DNA from: Enterovibrio sp. JCM 19048
GTDB lineage: Bacteria; Pseudomonadota; Gammaproteobacteria; Enterobacterales; Vibrionaceae
Assembly (NCBI GenBank): GCA_001310415.1
Contig: BAXE01000006.1
Coordinates: forward strand, 62,001 to 126,000
Length of the DNA: 64,000 bases
Direction: 5' to 3'
This document shows, in pieces, positions 42,831-52,570 of this stretch. Position numbers and translations under genes: made by a program. The notes beneath the pieces were generated by a model that made no database searches, was not told the origin of the DNA, and saw only the letters and a program-made list of their open reading frames with translations. Numbering within the stretch: position 1 is the first letter of the stretch; each line of letters begins with the position of its first letter.

Positions 42831-42923
42831 TCATCGATTTTTCTTTAAGTGTCTGTGTTCGTATTTTGTCTCCGTATTTCTTCCGGAAGATAATCAACCT
42901 CAATAAAACTAGTTAGGGAAATT

Positions 42924-43067
42924 ATGAAAGATCAGCTCCAAGTACTAATTACTGAAGAAATGCAAGATGTTGAATATCGCTGGGGTAAATGGGCTGATGA
43001 AGGTTTCGAGTTCCCTAACATTGTAGAGAATTTTATAAGGTCATGGGGTACTTCGGTGGCAAATTGA
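42924..43067 (+). CDS. Possible 47-aa protein inside the RAYT unit
   Basis: MKDQLQVLITEEMQDVEYRW then PNIVENFIRSWGTSVAN, preceded by TTAGGGAA (weak ribosome site). It may be an immunity-gene remnant, as it lies in the orphan-module zone. Family unknown. Confidence 0.35.
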   Translation: MKDQLQVLITEEMQDVEYRWGKWADEGFEFPNIVENFIRSWGTSVAN

Positions 43068-43095
43068 TTTCTTAAAGTGTCTGTCCCATTTTTTC

Positions 43096-43254
43096 AATCA
43101 GGGCCACCATGACTATGAGGTTCAAAATTATCCTGGCAAATCAACGGATCCAAGGGATATACAACCGTTGAATCGTCAGGATCATTTGGACGCTCATGAT
43201 GGAGATTTCAAACTTCCATCTAACACCCAAGGACAGAGGTCTAATGGTTACTAG
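43096..43254 (+). pseudogene. Orphan GHH-type nuclease tip of an Rhs toxin
   Basis: An open frame without a start reads GHHDYEVQNYPGKSTDPRDI then NRQDHLDAHDGDFKLPSNTQ. The GHH signature with a downstream DHLDAHDGD block matches the HNH/EndoVII-fold Tox-GHH family of polymorphic toxin C termini. It follows directly on the inverted end of the RAYT unit, so it is a displaced toxin tip cut off from its Rhs carrier. Confidence 0.65.
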
Positions 43255-43862
43255 AAATACGATCCTATTCAATCTTTGCAGAGGCCGAGCCATCCAATTC
43301 TGGGGTGGCAGGTTTTTGAAAGTGCAAAGAAAGCGAAAGCAAAAATTTCCCCGAACTCGTGGAGTGGTTGGCTGCCAGAATGGGAACCTTTTGCTGTCGA
43401 GATAACAGGAGATGCAGAGCCCGAATTCATTGCTAAAAATGACGCCACATTTGAAGCCTTTATCGTTGATTATATGCCTATAAAGAGGCGTTCAGCGAAG
43501 ATGAAGTTGATGAATTGAAAGCGAAGAAAAAACAAGTCAAAGCACTCAGGAAGAGAGCGCCAGAAGTTGTTGAGGTCTATTTCGACTCTGAACTTGAGAA
43601 CATAGATGAGTACATTGATGATAAAGTCTATGAGGCCTCACCGGATAGTAAACTCAGAGAAAAAGGTATCGACTTTATTAACACTGCGTTTAAAGAACTA
43701 CAAATGTCAGGGGATTATCAAGATATAACACTTGGGAGGAAAGATGGTAAGTTTATCATTTTTTATTCCTTAGAGTCCGGAGAAAGTCTCGAAGTAATGA
43801 AAGAAGTGTTTTCAAAATACCCTACAGAGTGTGAAATCGAATATGTGGAAATCGATGACTGA
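43244..43862 (+). CDS. Candidate immunity protein for the orphan GHH nuclease (frame breaks)
   Basis: Starts ATG inside the last codons of the GHH fragment. Joined across frame changes near 43260 and 43475 it gives about 205 aa: HPILGWQVFESAKKAKAKIS, EPFAVEITGDAEPEFIAKND, then a charged helix KAKKKQVKALRKRAPEVVEV and an acidic C-terminal domain. Overlap with the toxin tip is the reason for the call; the family is not recognised. Confidence 0.55.
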
Positions 43863-43902
43863 TTGAATGGTTCAAATAAAAGAAAAAATAGTAATAACAG
43901 GA

Positions 43903-44170
43903 ATAACAGGGACAGACACTCTAAGAAGAAGAGTGTCTTTTCTGCTTTGCTAAACGTCTAACCCAGGGGAAATATTGAACGTTTGGCGTCCAATCTTCGA
44001 ATGCTCTAAAGAAACCGAAGCGGTATTTGAGTTTCGAGCAACACAAGTATCAGGCAATGGCCTGATAACAAGAAAATATTGAGAAATGAGCGAATTAGCT
44101 ATCGGGTAAACGGACATCTGATGCTCTTCTACGCTTAAGAAAAGGCAAGGCTACCTTAATTTATGTCTCG
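43903..44170 (+). repeat. RAYT-derived repeat, copy D
   Basis: Opens AACAGGGACAGACACTCTAA with GAGTGTC partner, includes the CAATGGCCTGATAACAAG block, TTAGCTATCGGGTAAACGGA and CTGATGCTCTTCTACGCTTA, and ends in AAAAGGCAAGGCTACCTTAA, parallel to copy C. Confidence 0.85.
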
Positions 44171-44309
44171 TAAACGGTGTCGATATAGCCTTCAGTTCAA
44201 GGTGGGGTTGAAAGTATTTATTGTAATGTTGAATGAGATTTTCAATATCAATTGAACGGTCGACTCAGTGTTGTTAACTGATTCAATAAACTTAAAGTAT
44301 GGAGTAAGA

Positions 44310-44708
44310 GTGAATATGATATTTTTGGAGAATAAAAATACAGAAATCAATAATGAGTTAAGAATGGCTATTGTGATTCTACTGTCGGCAGTGGTTTCTG
44401 GATGTGTTTTTTCAAAATTTTCGGATATTTTGGAATATGGAGAGAAATTAACGCCACTAGCAGAGACAGTGACCATACTTGAGAGTCCGTATGAAGGATG
44501 TAAAGAAGTTGGTACGCAAAAAGAAACATTGAAGAATTTTGAAGGTGCGGAGGACTATCTCACAAATTATCTTCGTCATATTGCTGCAAGAGACTTGAAT
44601 GCGAATGCATTAGTTGTTGAAAAGAAAGAGGTCATCATTATTTATGATACTTATGGCGCGGCTAATCCCACCCTGGCTTTGTATACCGGAGTATATCGCT
44701 GCGAATAG
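44310..44708 (+). CDS. Lipoprotein 1 of a three-gene set
   Basis: GTG at 44310 has GGAG five bases upstream; an in-frame ATG lies at 44316. A hydrophobic segment MAIVILLSAVVSGC ends in a lipobox. The mature part: EKLTPLAETVTILESPYEGC, NYLRHIAARDLNANALVVEK and a C-terminal YRCE. It is paralogous to the next gene. The ANALVVE helix-strand resembles the small RcsF/DUF4156-like lipoproteins. Role unknown. Confidence 0.6.
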   Translation: MNMIFLENKNTEINNELRMAIVILLSAVVSGCVFSKFSDILEYGEKLTPLAETVTILESPYEGCKEVGTQKETLKNFEGAEDYLTNYLRHIAARDLNANALVVEKKEVIIIYDTYGAANPTLALYTGVYRCE

Positions 44709-44747
44709 GTATGGAAATTAAAGTTAATACAAAACAGGGAAGTTAAC

Positions 44748-45107
44748 GTGAATAAATACATTATTAATTTAAGTAAAACATACTCAATATTCTTGCTGTT
44801 TACATCGATATCTGGCTGTTCGCTTGCGTATTATAAGGACGTACTTGAAAACGGAGAACAGCTTTCCCCTCAGGCTAAAGCCGTTACTTTACTCGCCGAA
44901 CCCTATGAATCTTGTACCGATCTTGGGGGCATAGATGCTGGTCTTGGCTATACACAAGAAAGTGAGGAAATTCTGGCGAACTACCTCCGGCATATTGCAG
45001 CGAGAGATCATCAGGCTAACGCCATCGTTATCGAAAAGCAGGAAATCATTGAGTATGACGGGATCAGAACTCTGAAAATTTACGCAGGAGCCTACAAATG
45101 CGAATGA
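44748..45107 (+). CDS. Lipoprotein 2, paralogue of lipoprotein 1
   Basis: 119 aa from a GTG with AGGGA eight bases before. Signal peptide SIFLLFTSISGC with lipobox. Shares with its neighbour EQLSPQAKAVTLLAEPYESC, NYLRHIAARDHQANAIVIEK and the final YKCE, so the two arose by tandem duplication. A conserved Cys near residue 57 and the C-terminal Cys could form a disulphide. It ends inside the start of lipoprotein 3. Confidence 0.68.
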   Translation: MNKYIINLSKTYSIFLLFTSISGCSLAYYKDVLENGEQLSPQAKAVTLLAEPYESCTDLGGIDAGLGYTQESEEILANYLRHIAARDHQANAIVIEKQEIIEYDGIRTLKIYAGAYKCE

Positions 45108-45664
45108 TGAATAAATACAAGCCGCTCTTTTTGGCGCTTTTTGTTGGTTTTTTGGTTTCTGGGTGCGCTGGCACTGGTTACACCAAGGGTTATAAGAATA
45201 TACAGAATGGCGCTTACCTGACAGCTCAGTATGGAGTAGATGATCACTATTTCAAGGACATGGTCGTTTCAGTTTTCAGCTATGAACAACTTTACCGAGA
45301 AGGGTGTGACGAAATCTCTGGGCTGCTGACAGACTCGGTTGATATTGAAAAGGCTAGAGTGGTTAGGTTTGCTTTTAGCGGCGAAGAAGAATCTGAGGAG
45401 TACCTGATCCCAAGCGGCCTACAAGTTGTTCGCCTGAAAATGGAGAGCTTTGGAGAGCCGATTATCTTTGCTGATATCGCCTATGAGTTTGAAGAAGGTA
45501 AGAGATACAAAGTTGCTTTCGAAAGCAGGAAAAACCGCGACTATGACGAGATAAATATCTACGAAAAGACGGGCGAAGGCAGCAAAAAAATCCCACAGTC
45601 AGACATCTATGGCGTGCAAGTATGGGATATGTGTCAGGACATTAAAGCTGACAAAGCTATTTAA
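45104..45664 (+). CDS. Lipoprotein 3, translationally coupled
   Basis: Starts at tandem ATG codons 45104/45107 that overlap the previous stop (ATGATGA). The signal peptide LFLALFVGFLVSGC has a clear lipobox; the mature part is unrelated to the first two: SYEQLYREGCDEISGLLTDS, then a strand-rich region ending VQVWDMCQDIK. Unknown family; probably acts with lipoproteins 1 and 2 at the outer membrane. Confidence 0.65.
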   Translation: MMNKYKPLFLALFVGFLVSGCAGTGYTKGYKNIQNGAYLTAQYGVDDHYFKDMVVSVFSYEQLYREGCDEISGLLTDSVDIEKARVVRFAFSGEEESEEYLIPSGLQVVRLKMESFGEPIIFADIAYEFEEGKRYKVAFESRKNRDYDEINIYEKTGEGSKKIPQSDIYGVQVWDMCQDIKADKAI

Positions 45665-45673
45665 TAGCTCGGT

Positions 45674-45730
45674 AATTACAGGGACAGACACTCTAATTGG
45701 GAGAGTGTCTTTTCCCTTTGCCAATGCCCA
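45674..45730 (+). repeat. RAYT-derived hairpin, copy E (5' part only)
   Basis: TTACAGGGACAGACACTCTA, then GGGAGAGTGTC, a 7-8 bp hairpin as in the other copies, without the following repeat body. It lies just past the dnaE2 stop and may act as its terminator; it marks the border between the toxin/orphan zone and the core genes. Confidence 0.7.
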
Positions 45731-45740
45731 CATGACTTCT

Positions 45741-48700
45741 TCAATGAAAATCCCGCGAATGGACAAGTAGCTGATCCAGGGTATGGGTCATATCTATCAA
45801 ACGTCCTGCAATGATATGCACCACATCGCCATCCCGCTCCAAAATCCCTTTCACTTTTAAAATTTTGGCTGAGACAAACGGTGTGTTTTGCGCCCGTGCG
45901 GTTGCCAGCCAGACGACTACGTTGATGTTTCCTGTCTGATCTTCCAAGGTGACAAAGGTTACGCCACTGGCGGTGCCGGGGCGTTGACGGCCGGTAACAA
46001 CACCGACGACAGTGACCGCAGTGCCAGATTGGATGGTGTTCAGTTCGTTTGCCAAACGATGGCGTCCCAGGCTGCCTGTTTCATCTAACAAGGCAATGGG
46101 ATGCTTTCCGAGAGTGATACCGGTCGCGGCATAATCCTCAATCAAATCTTCTACCGCAGAGGGGGCGGAAATCGCTTTGGCGTCTGAACTCTCCGGCAGG
46201 CTCTGGGCAAACAATGGCAGGCTATGACTGTCGTCCATCATTTGCCAGCGGGCGGCGAAACGGTTGTCTGCCAGCACCTTTGTCGCATTGGCACTGGCGA
46301 GCGCTTCCATGTCACCGCGGCTGAGTCCGCATTGGCGCAGGGTATTGAGATGGGAAAAACCTTCCCGTGGACGGCGCGATAGCATCAGCTTTGCTCCCTG
46401 CTCTGACAGGCCTTTTACCAGACGCAATCCCAGTTGCAATGCTGGCTTTCCGCTGAGCACGATCTGTCGGTGATCCCAATCGCTGTGGTTAACGCAGATA
46501 GGCAGAATACGCACACCGTGGCGGGATGCATCTTGCAGCAACTGGGATGGGCTGTAAAACCCCATCGGCTGGCTGTTGAGCAGGGCGCAGTAAAACGCGA
46601 CCGGATAGTAATGCTTGAGCCATGAAGAGGTGTAAGCCAGTACCGCAAACGATGCACTGTGGGATTCTGGAAACCCGTATTCGCCAAAGCCCTGGATCTG
46701 GCGGAAAATCTGCTCAGCAAAGGCAATGTCATAGCCACGCTCTTGCATGCCGTTGATGAGTTTTTCCCGGAACGGTGCCAGTTTGCCGTTGCGTTTCCAG
46801 GCTGCCATGGCGCGGCGGAGTTGATCGGCTTCCCCACCGGTAAAACCGGCAGCCACCATGGCCAGCTGGATCACCTGTTCCTGAAATATCGGTACGCCCA
46901 GGGTGCGTGAAAGCACAGATTCTACCTCCTTTGATGGATAGGAAACCTGCTCTTCTCCCCAACGGCGTTTGAGGTACGGGTGCACCATATCTCCCTGAAT
47001 GGGGCCAGGGCGCACAATGGCAATCTGGATCACCAGATCGTAATAACTCGCCGGACGCAGGCGTGGCAACATGCTCATTTGGGCGCGGGATTCCACCTGA
47101 AATACACCGACAGAGTCGCCTTTCTGAAGTTGACCATAGATAACCGGATCGTCACCCATGGCGGTGATGTCCGCAATCGACAGCGGGCGCTGGTGCTGTT
47201 CGCGGATAATGGCAAACGCCTTGCGTATTGCGCTCAGCATGCCAAGGGCGAGGATGTCGACTTTAAGCAAGCCGAGAGATTCCAGATCGTCTTTATCCCA
47301 TTGGATCACGCTGCGCTCTGCCATGGCGGCATTTCCACCGGCACCAGTTCGTACAGTGGCCCTGCGGAAATAATGAAGCCACCCACATGCTGGCTGAGGT
47401 GGCGTGGAAACCTCGGATTTCCTCCACCAACTCCAGCAACCAGCGGCCGAGGTGAGAGTCGATATCCAGCCCGAGCGCTTTCAGTTGCTCGCCTTTATCT
47501 AGCCCTTTATCGCGGTGATTGAGGTTTTTGATGTAGAAATCGAGCTGGGATTCCTTGATGCCAAGCGCCTTACCGACGTCACGGAATGCGCTTTTAAAGC
47601 GGTAGGTGATAACGGTAGCGGCAATCGCCGCACGCTGGCGGCCATATTTTTGGTAAATGTATCGGAACACTTCTTCGCGCCGTTCGTGCTCGAAGTCCAC
47701 ATCAATATCCGGCGGCTCATCCCGCTCTTTGGAGATAAAGCGCTCGAACAGCACGTTGATTTTTTCAGGATTAACGGCGGTGATCTCAAGGCAATAACAG
47801 ACGACGGAGTTCGCCGCTGAGCCTCGCCCCTGATAGAGGATCCCCTGCGATTTGGCGAACTGCACGATGTCATAAATAGTGAGGAAAAAGTATTCGTATT
47901 TTTGCTCAGCGATCAGTACCAATTCTTTTTCAATGGTGGCACGGATAGAAGGCTGAATGCCGTCAGGGAAACGCAGTTTGATACCTTCTTCTACCAAGTG
48001 GCGAAGATAACCGCTGGCGGTGAAACCGTCCGGTACCAACTCTGCGGGGTACTCGTAACGCAACTCACTCAGGCAAAACGTGCAGCGTTCGGCAATACGT
48101 TGGGTTTCAGCCAACCACTCAGCAGGGTAGAGCTTTTCCAGTTTATCGAGCGGTTTTAAGGTCTGCTCGCCGTTGCGTGGCAGCTCAAGCCCACATTCTT
48201 GCAGTGGTTTGCCGAGCCGGATAGCGGTGACTACATCCAGCAAGGGCTGGCGCCGGGTGTGGTGCATCAGCACATCATTGCTGCACACTACGGAAGATTG
48301 TGGATTTCTGCCAGGGTGTCGATATGTTCAAGATAGGCAGCCTCGTTGGGCAGCAGCAGGCGTTCTGCGGCTATCCAGAGCCGCCCTTCAAAGGTGGATT
48401 TGAGCCAGTGGGGAAAAGCGTCATTCACCGGTTTATCACTTTGTGGGAGTGACGGCAGCCAGAGGCAAAGGCAACGGGAGATATGGCTGAAATCATCTCT
48501 GAATACCTGATAGTGCCTTTTTCGCTGCGCATTCTGGCTTGGGTAATCAGCCGTGACAACTCGCCATAGGCAGCGCGATCCGGACACAAGAGCACCAGCT
48601 TTTCACCCTGAAAGGTAATTTCTGAGCCAATGATCAGCTTCAGGCCAAGCTGTTGGTCGCGGTTTGCAGTGTACGCGCGCACGACGCCTGCTAAAGAGCA

Positions 48701-48838
48701 CTCATCGGTAATGGCAAGCGCCTGATATCCCAGGGAGGCGGCGCGTACGACCAGCTCCTCCGGGTGGGAAGCGCCGGTCAGGAAACTGTAATTGGTTTTG
48801 CAGTGCAGTTCGGCAAACCAAAGGGATGAGGTTGTCAT
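45741..48838 (-). CDS. dnaE2: Error-prone DNA polymerase III alpha subunit DnaE2 (several frame breaks)
   Basis: The polymerase of the SOS mutagenesis cassette imuA-imuB-dnaE2. About 1,030 aa in all. The N-terminal PHP domain begins [21 protein letters not shown]; the polymerase core shows the [20 protein letters not shown] acidic motif, [16 protein letters not shown] and [24 protein letters not shown] C-terminal blocks; an OB domain ([20 protein letters not shown]) is last. Frame changes lie near 47310, 48290 and 48450. It is the third gene of a minus-strand operon, starting 17 bp after the imuB stop. Confidence 0.92.
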
Positions 48839-48855
48839 GGTCTGTTCCCCCAACA

Positions 48856-50259
48856 TCAACAAAACAGGCCGTGTTCGAACCATTCGCCGGTGGCGGTACG
48901 GAACACCCAGCAGAGTTGTCCCCGTTTGTTGCGGGCGACAAAGTAGTCACGCTGGACGGGGGATTTATCCCACCAGCCACCGCTGATACGCTCCGGCGGG
49001 GTCAGCAACTCCGGCCGGAAAAACAGCGGGCGCGGCGCAGTATGCAAAACCGCAGGGCGGGCGCAGATGCGTCGGGAGCGTTTGCTGACAAGGTGCAAAC
49101 GGCAACTGGCGGCGAAAGGCACGCTCCGGACGGTGATCATTTTCCAGCGTCAGGCTGTACACCCCTTCTTTTCCCGCTTTGGCCTGCATCAGGCTGACCA
49201 GCTCCCCTGGGGTTAACTGTCCCCGCTTTCCGGCGAACAAATCCTGCGTTGGTGACTGACGGGGCAACAAGGTGTTGGCGTCAAGGCGAAGGTGGGTGAC
49301 CGGGGCATCCAGTTTGAGTTTTTCCAGATGCAATTGCAGCAGCGGCATCCAGCGGCTGGCGGCAGATTCCGGAGCCGCAGCGCTGATTTCCAACACCTTG
49401 TCTTCCTGCTCGCGTTGGGTCAGTACGACCACAATGCTGGGGGTGACCGCTTCGCGGACATGCAGAAACTTTTCCATTTCCTTGAGCATACGCTGCAGCG
49501 GGAAACAGAGGGTCTGGCTGTTGGCGATCTCATGCATTAACTCCAGCGACTGGTGAAAATGCTCTGGTGGCCTGAAGCTGGTTTGTTGCGCGGTAATGCT
49601 TTCGGTCAGCCCGCGCAGGTGCGCGGTCATTGGCTTGCCGAAACGCTGGCCGAGCGAATCTAGCGGCAGCGCAAATAACTGACTGGCCTGACGGATCCCC
49701 ATGCGCTCCAGTTGCAAAACCTGCTTTGGGGTTAATCCCAGCCCGTGAACGCCTAGCGCCGAAAGCGCTTCTTTGGTGGTTTCCGCGGTCAGGAAACCGC
49801 GATCGGCACCGGCGCGTGCAAGTTGCCTGGCGGCTTCAGGAAACGGGCTCAACGCAAAATGGTAATCGACCGACTCCGCCGCCAATACTGGCAACAGATG
49901 ATGCCAGTAGTTATCGAGGGAACCATAAAGTTTGAGCATAGGGCTGACTTTGATCAGCAGGCCATCAGGCGGGTAGGGGAAAATATCGGCACTGACCTGA
50001 TACAGAAGCGTCGCCAGTTGATGCAGACGCGCTGTTTCGGCCTGTTCGTCATAATCAGCCACCTGAAGCCCATGACACAAAGCACTGGCGGTGCTAGATC
50101 ATTACCTGTCTGAATACCAAATTCACGGGCTAGCGTATTGGCCTGACAGACCTGGCCGGAGGCGTGGGAAAGTACCACCAGCGGCGTTTGCACCGCATTA
50201 TCGCGGACGAGTGTATCCAGCAGCAGCGCCGGAAAATGAAGATAGAGCCACAGCATCAT
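48856..50259 (-). CDS. imuB: ImuB, Y-family-like mutagenesis protein (two frame breaks)
   Basis: ImuB is a catalytically inactive Y-polymerase relative that tethers DnaE2 and ImuA to the beta clamp. It starts [40 protein letters not shown], the helix-hairpin-helix [20 protein letters not shown] and [11 protein letters not shown] follow. The C terminus ends [20 protein letters not shown] then [19 protein letters not shown], typical of ImuB. Frame changes lie near 50060 and 49120. The start overlaps the imuA stop (ATGATGA). Confidence 0.9.
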
Positions 50260-50979
50260 CGGAACAATGGCACCACATTCGAAGGTGTTATGTCTGGCAG
50301 CGCCGGATCAGAAGATGCTGCGGCGAGGTGCGCAATATCACTGCCACTGACTCTGCTTTTGAGGGTAAACGCAGGTGCCACGGAAGCCAAAGACACGGTA
50401 AAGGGCAACACAGGCAATCCGCGACGCTTGACCACATTCACAGCAATGCCTTCGCCAGTTGGGGTCAGCGATAAACGACAACTTACAGGCAGTCCCTGCA
50501 CGCTTTTTGATGGGTCAGCATAAACAGCAGGCAGTCGTTTTCAGTGGCGGCGAGTTGAAGCTTCTGGCCTGGGTGACTGACAGGGCATCTCCCCACAACA
50601 CGGCGGTGCGGCAACAGCCGCTTTTCATGGCTTGTTCAACACACCAGAGGCTTGAGGAAACCGGGGTATCCAGCACGATCACTTTTTCCAGATCCAGCCC
50701 GGCCTGACACAGTGCCAATGGGTTGAGATCTCCCGGCGGTGCGGCAAAGACGGTGAGCTCACTCTCTTTCAGCCCGCGGGCAACGGCAGGCAGGATAAGG
50801 CGTAATTCGCCAATGCCGAAACAAGGCAATCGCAGTTCGACCACGCCGGATTCCGGCCAGCCGCCGTCGAGTTTTTCGTCCAGCACAGCGTGTCCGCTGG
50901 GGCGGCTATGGGTGCGGGGCTGGTAGAGACGGTTGGCTGTCCAGATCCCGGAATGTAGAGCGAGCAGGTTATCTAGCAT
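50256..50979 (-). CDS. imuA: ImuA, RecA-like SOS mutagenesis protein (one frame break)
   Basis: First gene of the cassette. MLDNLLALHSGIWTANRLYQ, then VLDEKLDGGWPESGVVELRL marks the RecA/SulA-like fold; SELTVFAAPPGDLNPLALCQ and VIVLDTPVSSSLWCVEQAMK follow. The frame changes near 50510, giving a 241-aa protein with a C terminus NVVKRRGLPVLPF. A LexA box directly upstream puts the whole operon under SOS control. Confidence 0.87.
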
Positions 50980-50988
50980 AAGAAATAA

Positions 50989-51008
50989 TACTGTATAAAT
51001 GTACAGTA
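50989..51008. promoter_or_regulatory. LexA (SOS) box of imuA-imuB-dnaE2
   Basis: TACTGTATAAATGTACAGTA is a 20-bp near-perfect palindrome with intact CTGT-N8-ACAG, 10 bp upstream of the imuA ATG. Confidence 0.95.
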
Positions 51009-51061
51009 TTATTTTAGGGGGAGATCGGGGTCAGGGCAAGTGGGTTTACGCTAATCGTTGC

Positions 51062-52570
51062 TTAACCGTACAACCACATGACAAAGATAAGCAGGGCACT
51101 GAATGCTGCCGTGGTTTCCAGATGGGGCAGCCAGCGCTTGATTTCATGGGACCAAGAATGATCTTCCACGCCTTGGCCAATTCCCTGCCGTGTCCAGCGC
51201 TGCAGGTTGGGGTGAAAAAAGAGGTAAACCTTCACCAGTGAACCGACTAATTGCTCATACCAAAGCAGGGCGACAAAGGTAGGGTGGAACTGGCCGGATT
51301 GTACGGAAATCAAAAGCACGTTGATGCTGCGTGTCAAAACAACCCAAAACAGGTAAGCGATGACCACTTTCAGCCCCATGTAGGTAGCCACTACCAATGC
51401 CAGAGAAGGGCCAATCAGGGTCGTCCACATGCTGATACGTTGATCAAGCAGACAGAGCCAGAGGAACCAACCTGCTCTTTTCGGGCCCAGTTTCAGCGCC
51501 CGGATATTACTGCGAAGCATATTGCCATACCAGCGGGTCATGAGTGAAATGCTGGTGGTCACGAAGCTTCCTGAAGGAGCATCTTCCAGACATGTTACCG
51601 CCATGTCAGGGATGTAGAGCATTTTCCAGCGCTCTTTCAGCACATAGAACCAGGTACTTTTGTCGTCACCGGTGAGCATACGGATACGCCCATACCGCCA
51701 ATGAGTGACATGATCATAACGCAGGCTTTCGATGAAATCGGGTGAGAGAGCCATAGAAGCGCGATAGGCGGAGAAGCGGCCGGTTAATACCAGAACGCGA
51801 TAGGTGAGGCTTAACGAACTCATGTAAAAGTGACGCTGTGCCATGCGCTGGCGATACCATTGGCGGGTCAGTGAGCTTCCTTTCACGATAGGTTTGTTAT
51901 GAACGGTCAATGCGCCAAGGTCATGATAACGCATCAAAAAGCCCGAGACTTTTGCCAATATACCTTCCGGCAGTACAGTGTCGCCATCCATCAATATCAA
52001 AATGCTGTCGCGGGATACCGGTTTATCTTCAGCGAGCAGGGTCAGCGCATCGGCCATGGTGTTGCGTTTGCCGGAGCCATCCTGATCGATGATAAACAGG
52101 GTGGCGGGCACTTTCTGGTTAAGCTTTTCGAATTGCGATTCGATGATACTGAGGTCGGCTTCGTCAGTCACACAGGCGACCGCCCGGCACGCGACACCAA
52201 AATTACCGATTTCGTCGACCAGTGCTTTGAAGACCGGCGCGCTGATCTCTGGCGTAGTACGGTAGCAGGGGATCACCAGCAGGATTTCACTGGGCTTTTG
52301 TGTCATGTCGGCAAGGCTTGCCAGTACCGGGTAACGCACATACTGGTAATACAGCCCACGAAACAGGTGAATGGTTTTCCAGCCGTATCGCCAAAGGCCA
52401 ATGACGCCGATGGTAAATAACACCTCCTGCTGAATGTCGGTCTCGGGCAATAAGGTGTAAAGCAACCACAGCAACAGAAGCAGCGCCACCAGGGATAACC
52501 ACCACAAGATAGTGATGTGGACAGGATCCTGCCGGTGGAAATTTTTGATGAACAGGCGATCAACATTCAT
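51062..52570 (-). CDS. alg8: Alg8-like membrane glycosyltransferase
   Basis: Family 2 processive glycosyltransferase, probably polymerising an alginate-like polymer from a nucleotide sugar. Intact, 502 aa. Two N-terminal membrane segments (LWWLSLVALLLLLWLLYTLL) are followed by the cytoplasmic GT-A domain with LILMDGDTVLPEG (metal-binding DxD), GALTVHNKP, MLTGDDKSTWFYVL and RWYGNMLRSN; several C-terminal membrane helices follow. The order and the blocks DQRISMWTTLIGPSLALVVA and YEQLVGSLVKVYLFF parallel Pseudomonas Alg8. It overlaps the Alg44-like gene by the ATGA start/stop. Other alginate genes are not in the window, so the actual polymer is uncertain. Confidence 0.88.
   Translation of the reverse strand: MNVDRLFIKNFHRQDPVHITILWWLSLVALLLLLWLLYTLLPETDIQQEVLFTIGVIGLWRYGWKTIHLFRGLYYQYVRYPVLASLADMTQKPSEILLVIPCYRTTPEISAPVFKALVDEIGNFGVACRAVACVTDEADLSIIESQFEKLNQKVPATLFIIDQDGSGKRNTMADALTLLAEDKPVSRDSILILMDGDTVLPEGILAKVSGFLMRYHDLGALTVHNKPIVKGSSLTRQWYRQRMAQRHFYMSSLSLTYRVLVLTGRFSAYRASMALSPDFIESLRYDHVTHWRYGRIRMLTGDDKSTWFYVLKERWKMLYIPDMAVTCLEDAPSGSFVTTSISLMTRWYGNMLRSNIRALKLGPKRAGWFLWLCLLDQRISMWTTLIGPSLALVVATYMGLKVVIAYLFWVVLTRSINVLLISVQSGQFHPTFVALLWYEQLVGSLVKVYLFFHPNLQRWTRQGIGQGVEDHSWSHEIKRWLPHLETTAAFSALLIFVMWLYG

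Larger units (their letters stand above)
42222..43087. mobile_element. RAYT-type element with perfect 19-bp terminal inverted repeats, copy C
   Basis: GGGACAGACACTTTAAGAA at 42222-42240 is the exact inverse complement of 43069-43087, enclosing 866 bp. Inside are the repeat block shared with the other copies, the 3' part of a REP-associated tyrosine transposase on the minus strand and a 47-aa reading frame. The inverted ends and transposase remnant suggest a mobilised or composite RAYT unit. Confidence 0.65.
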
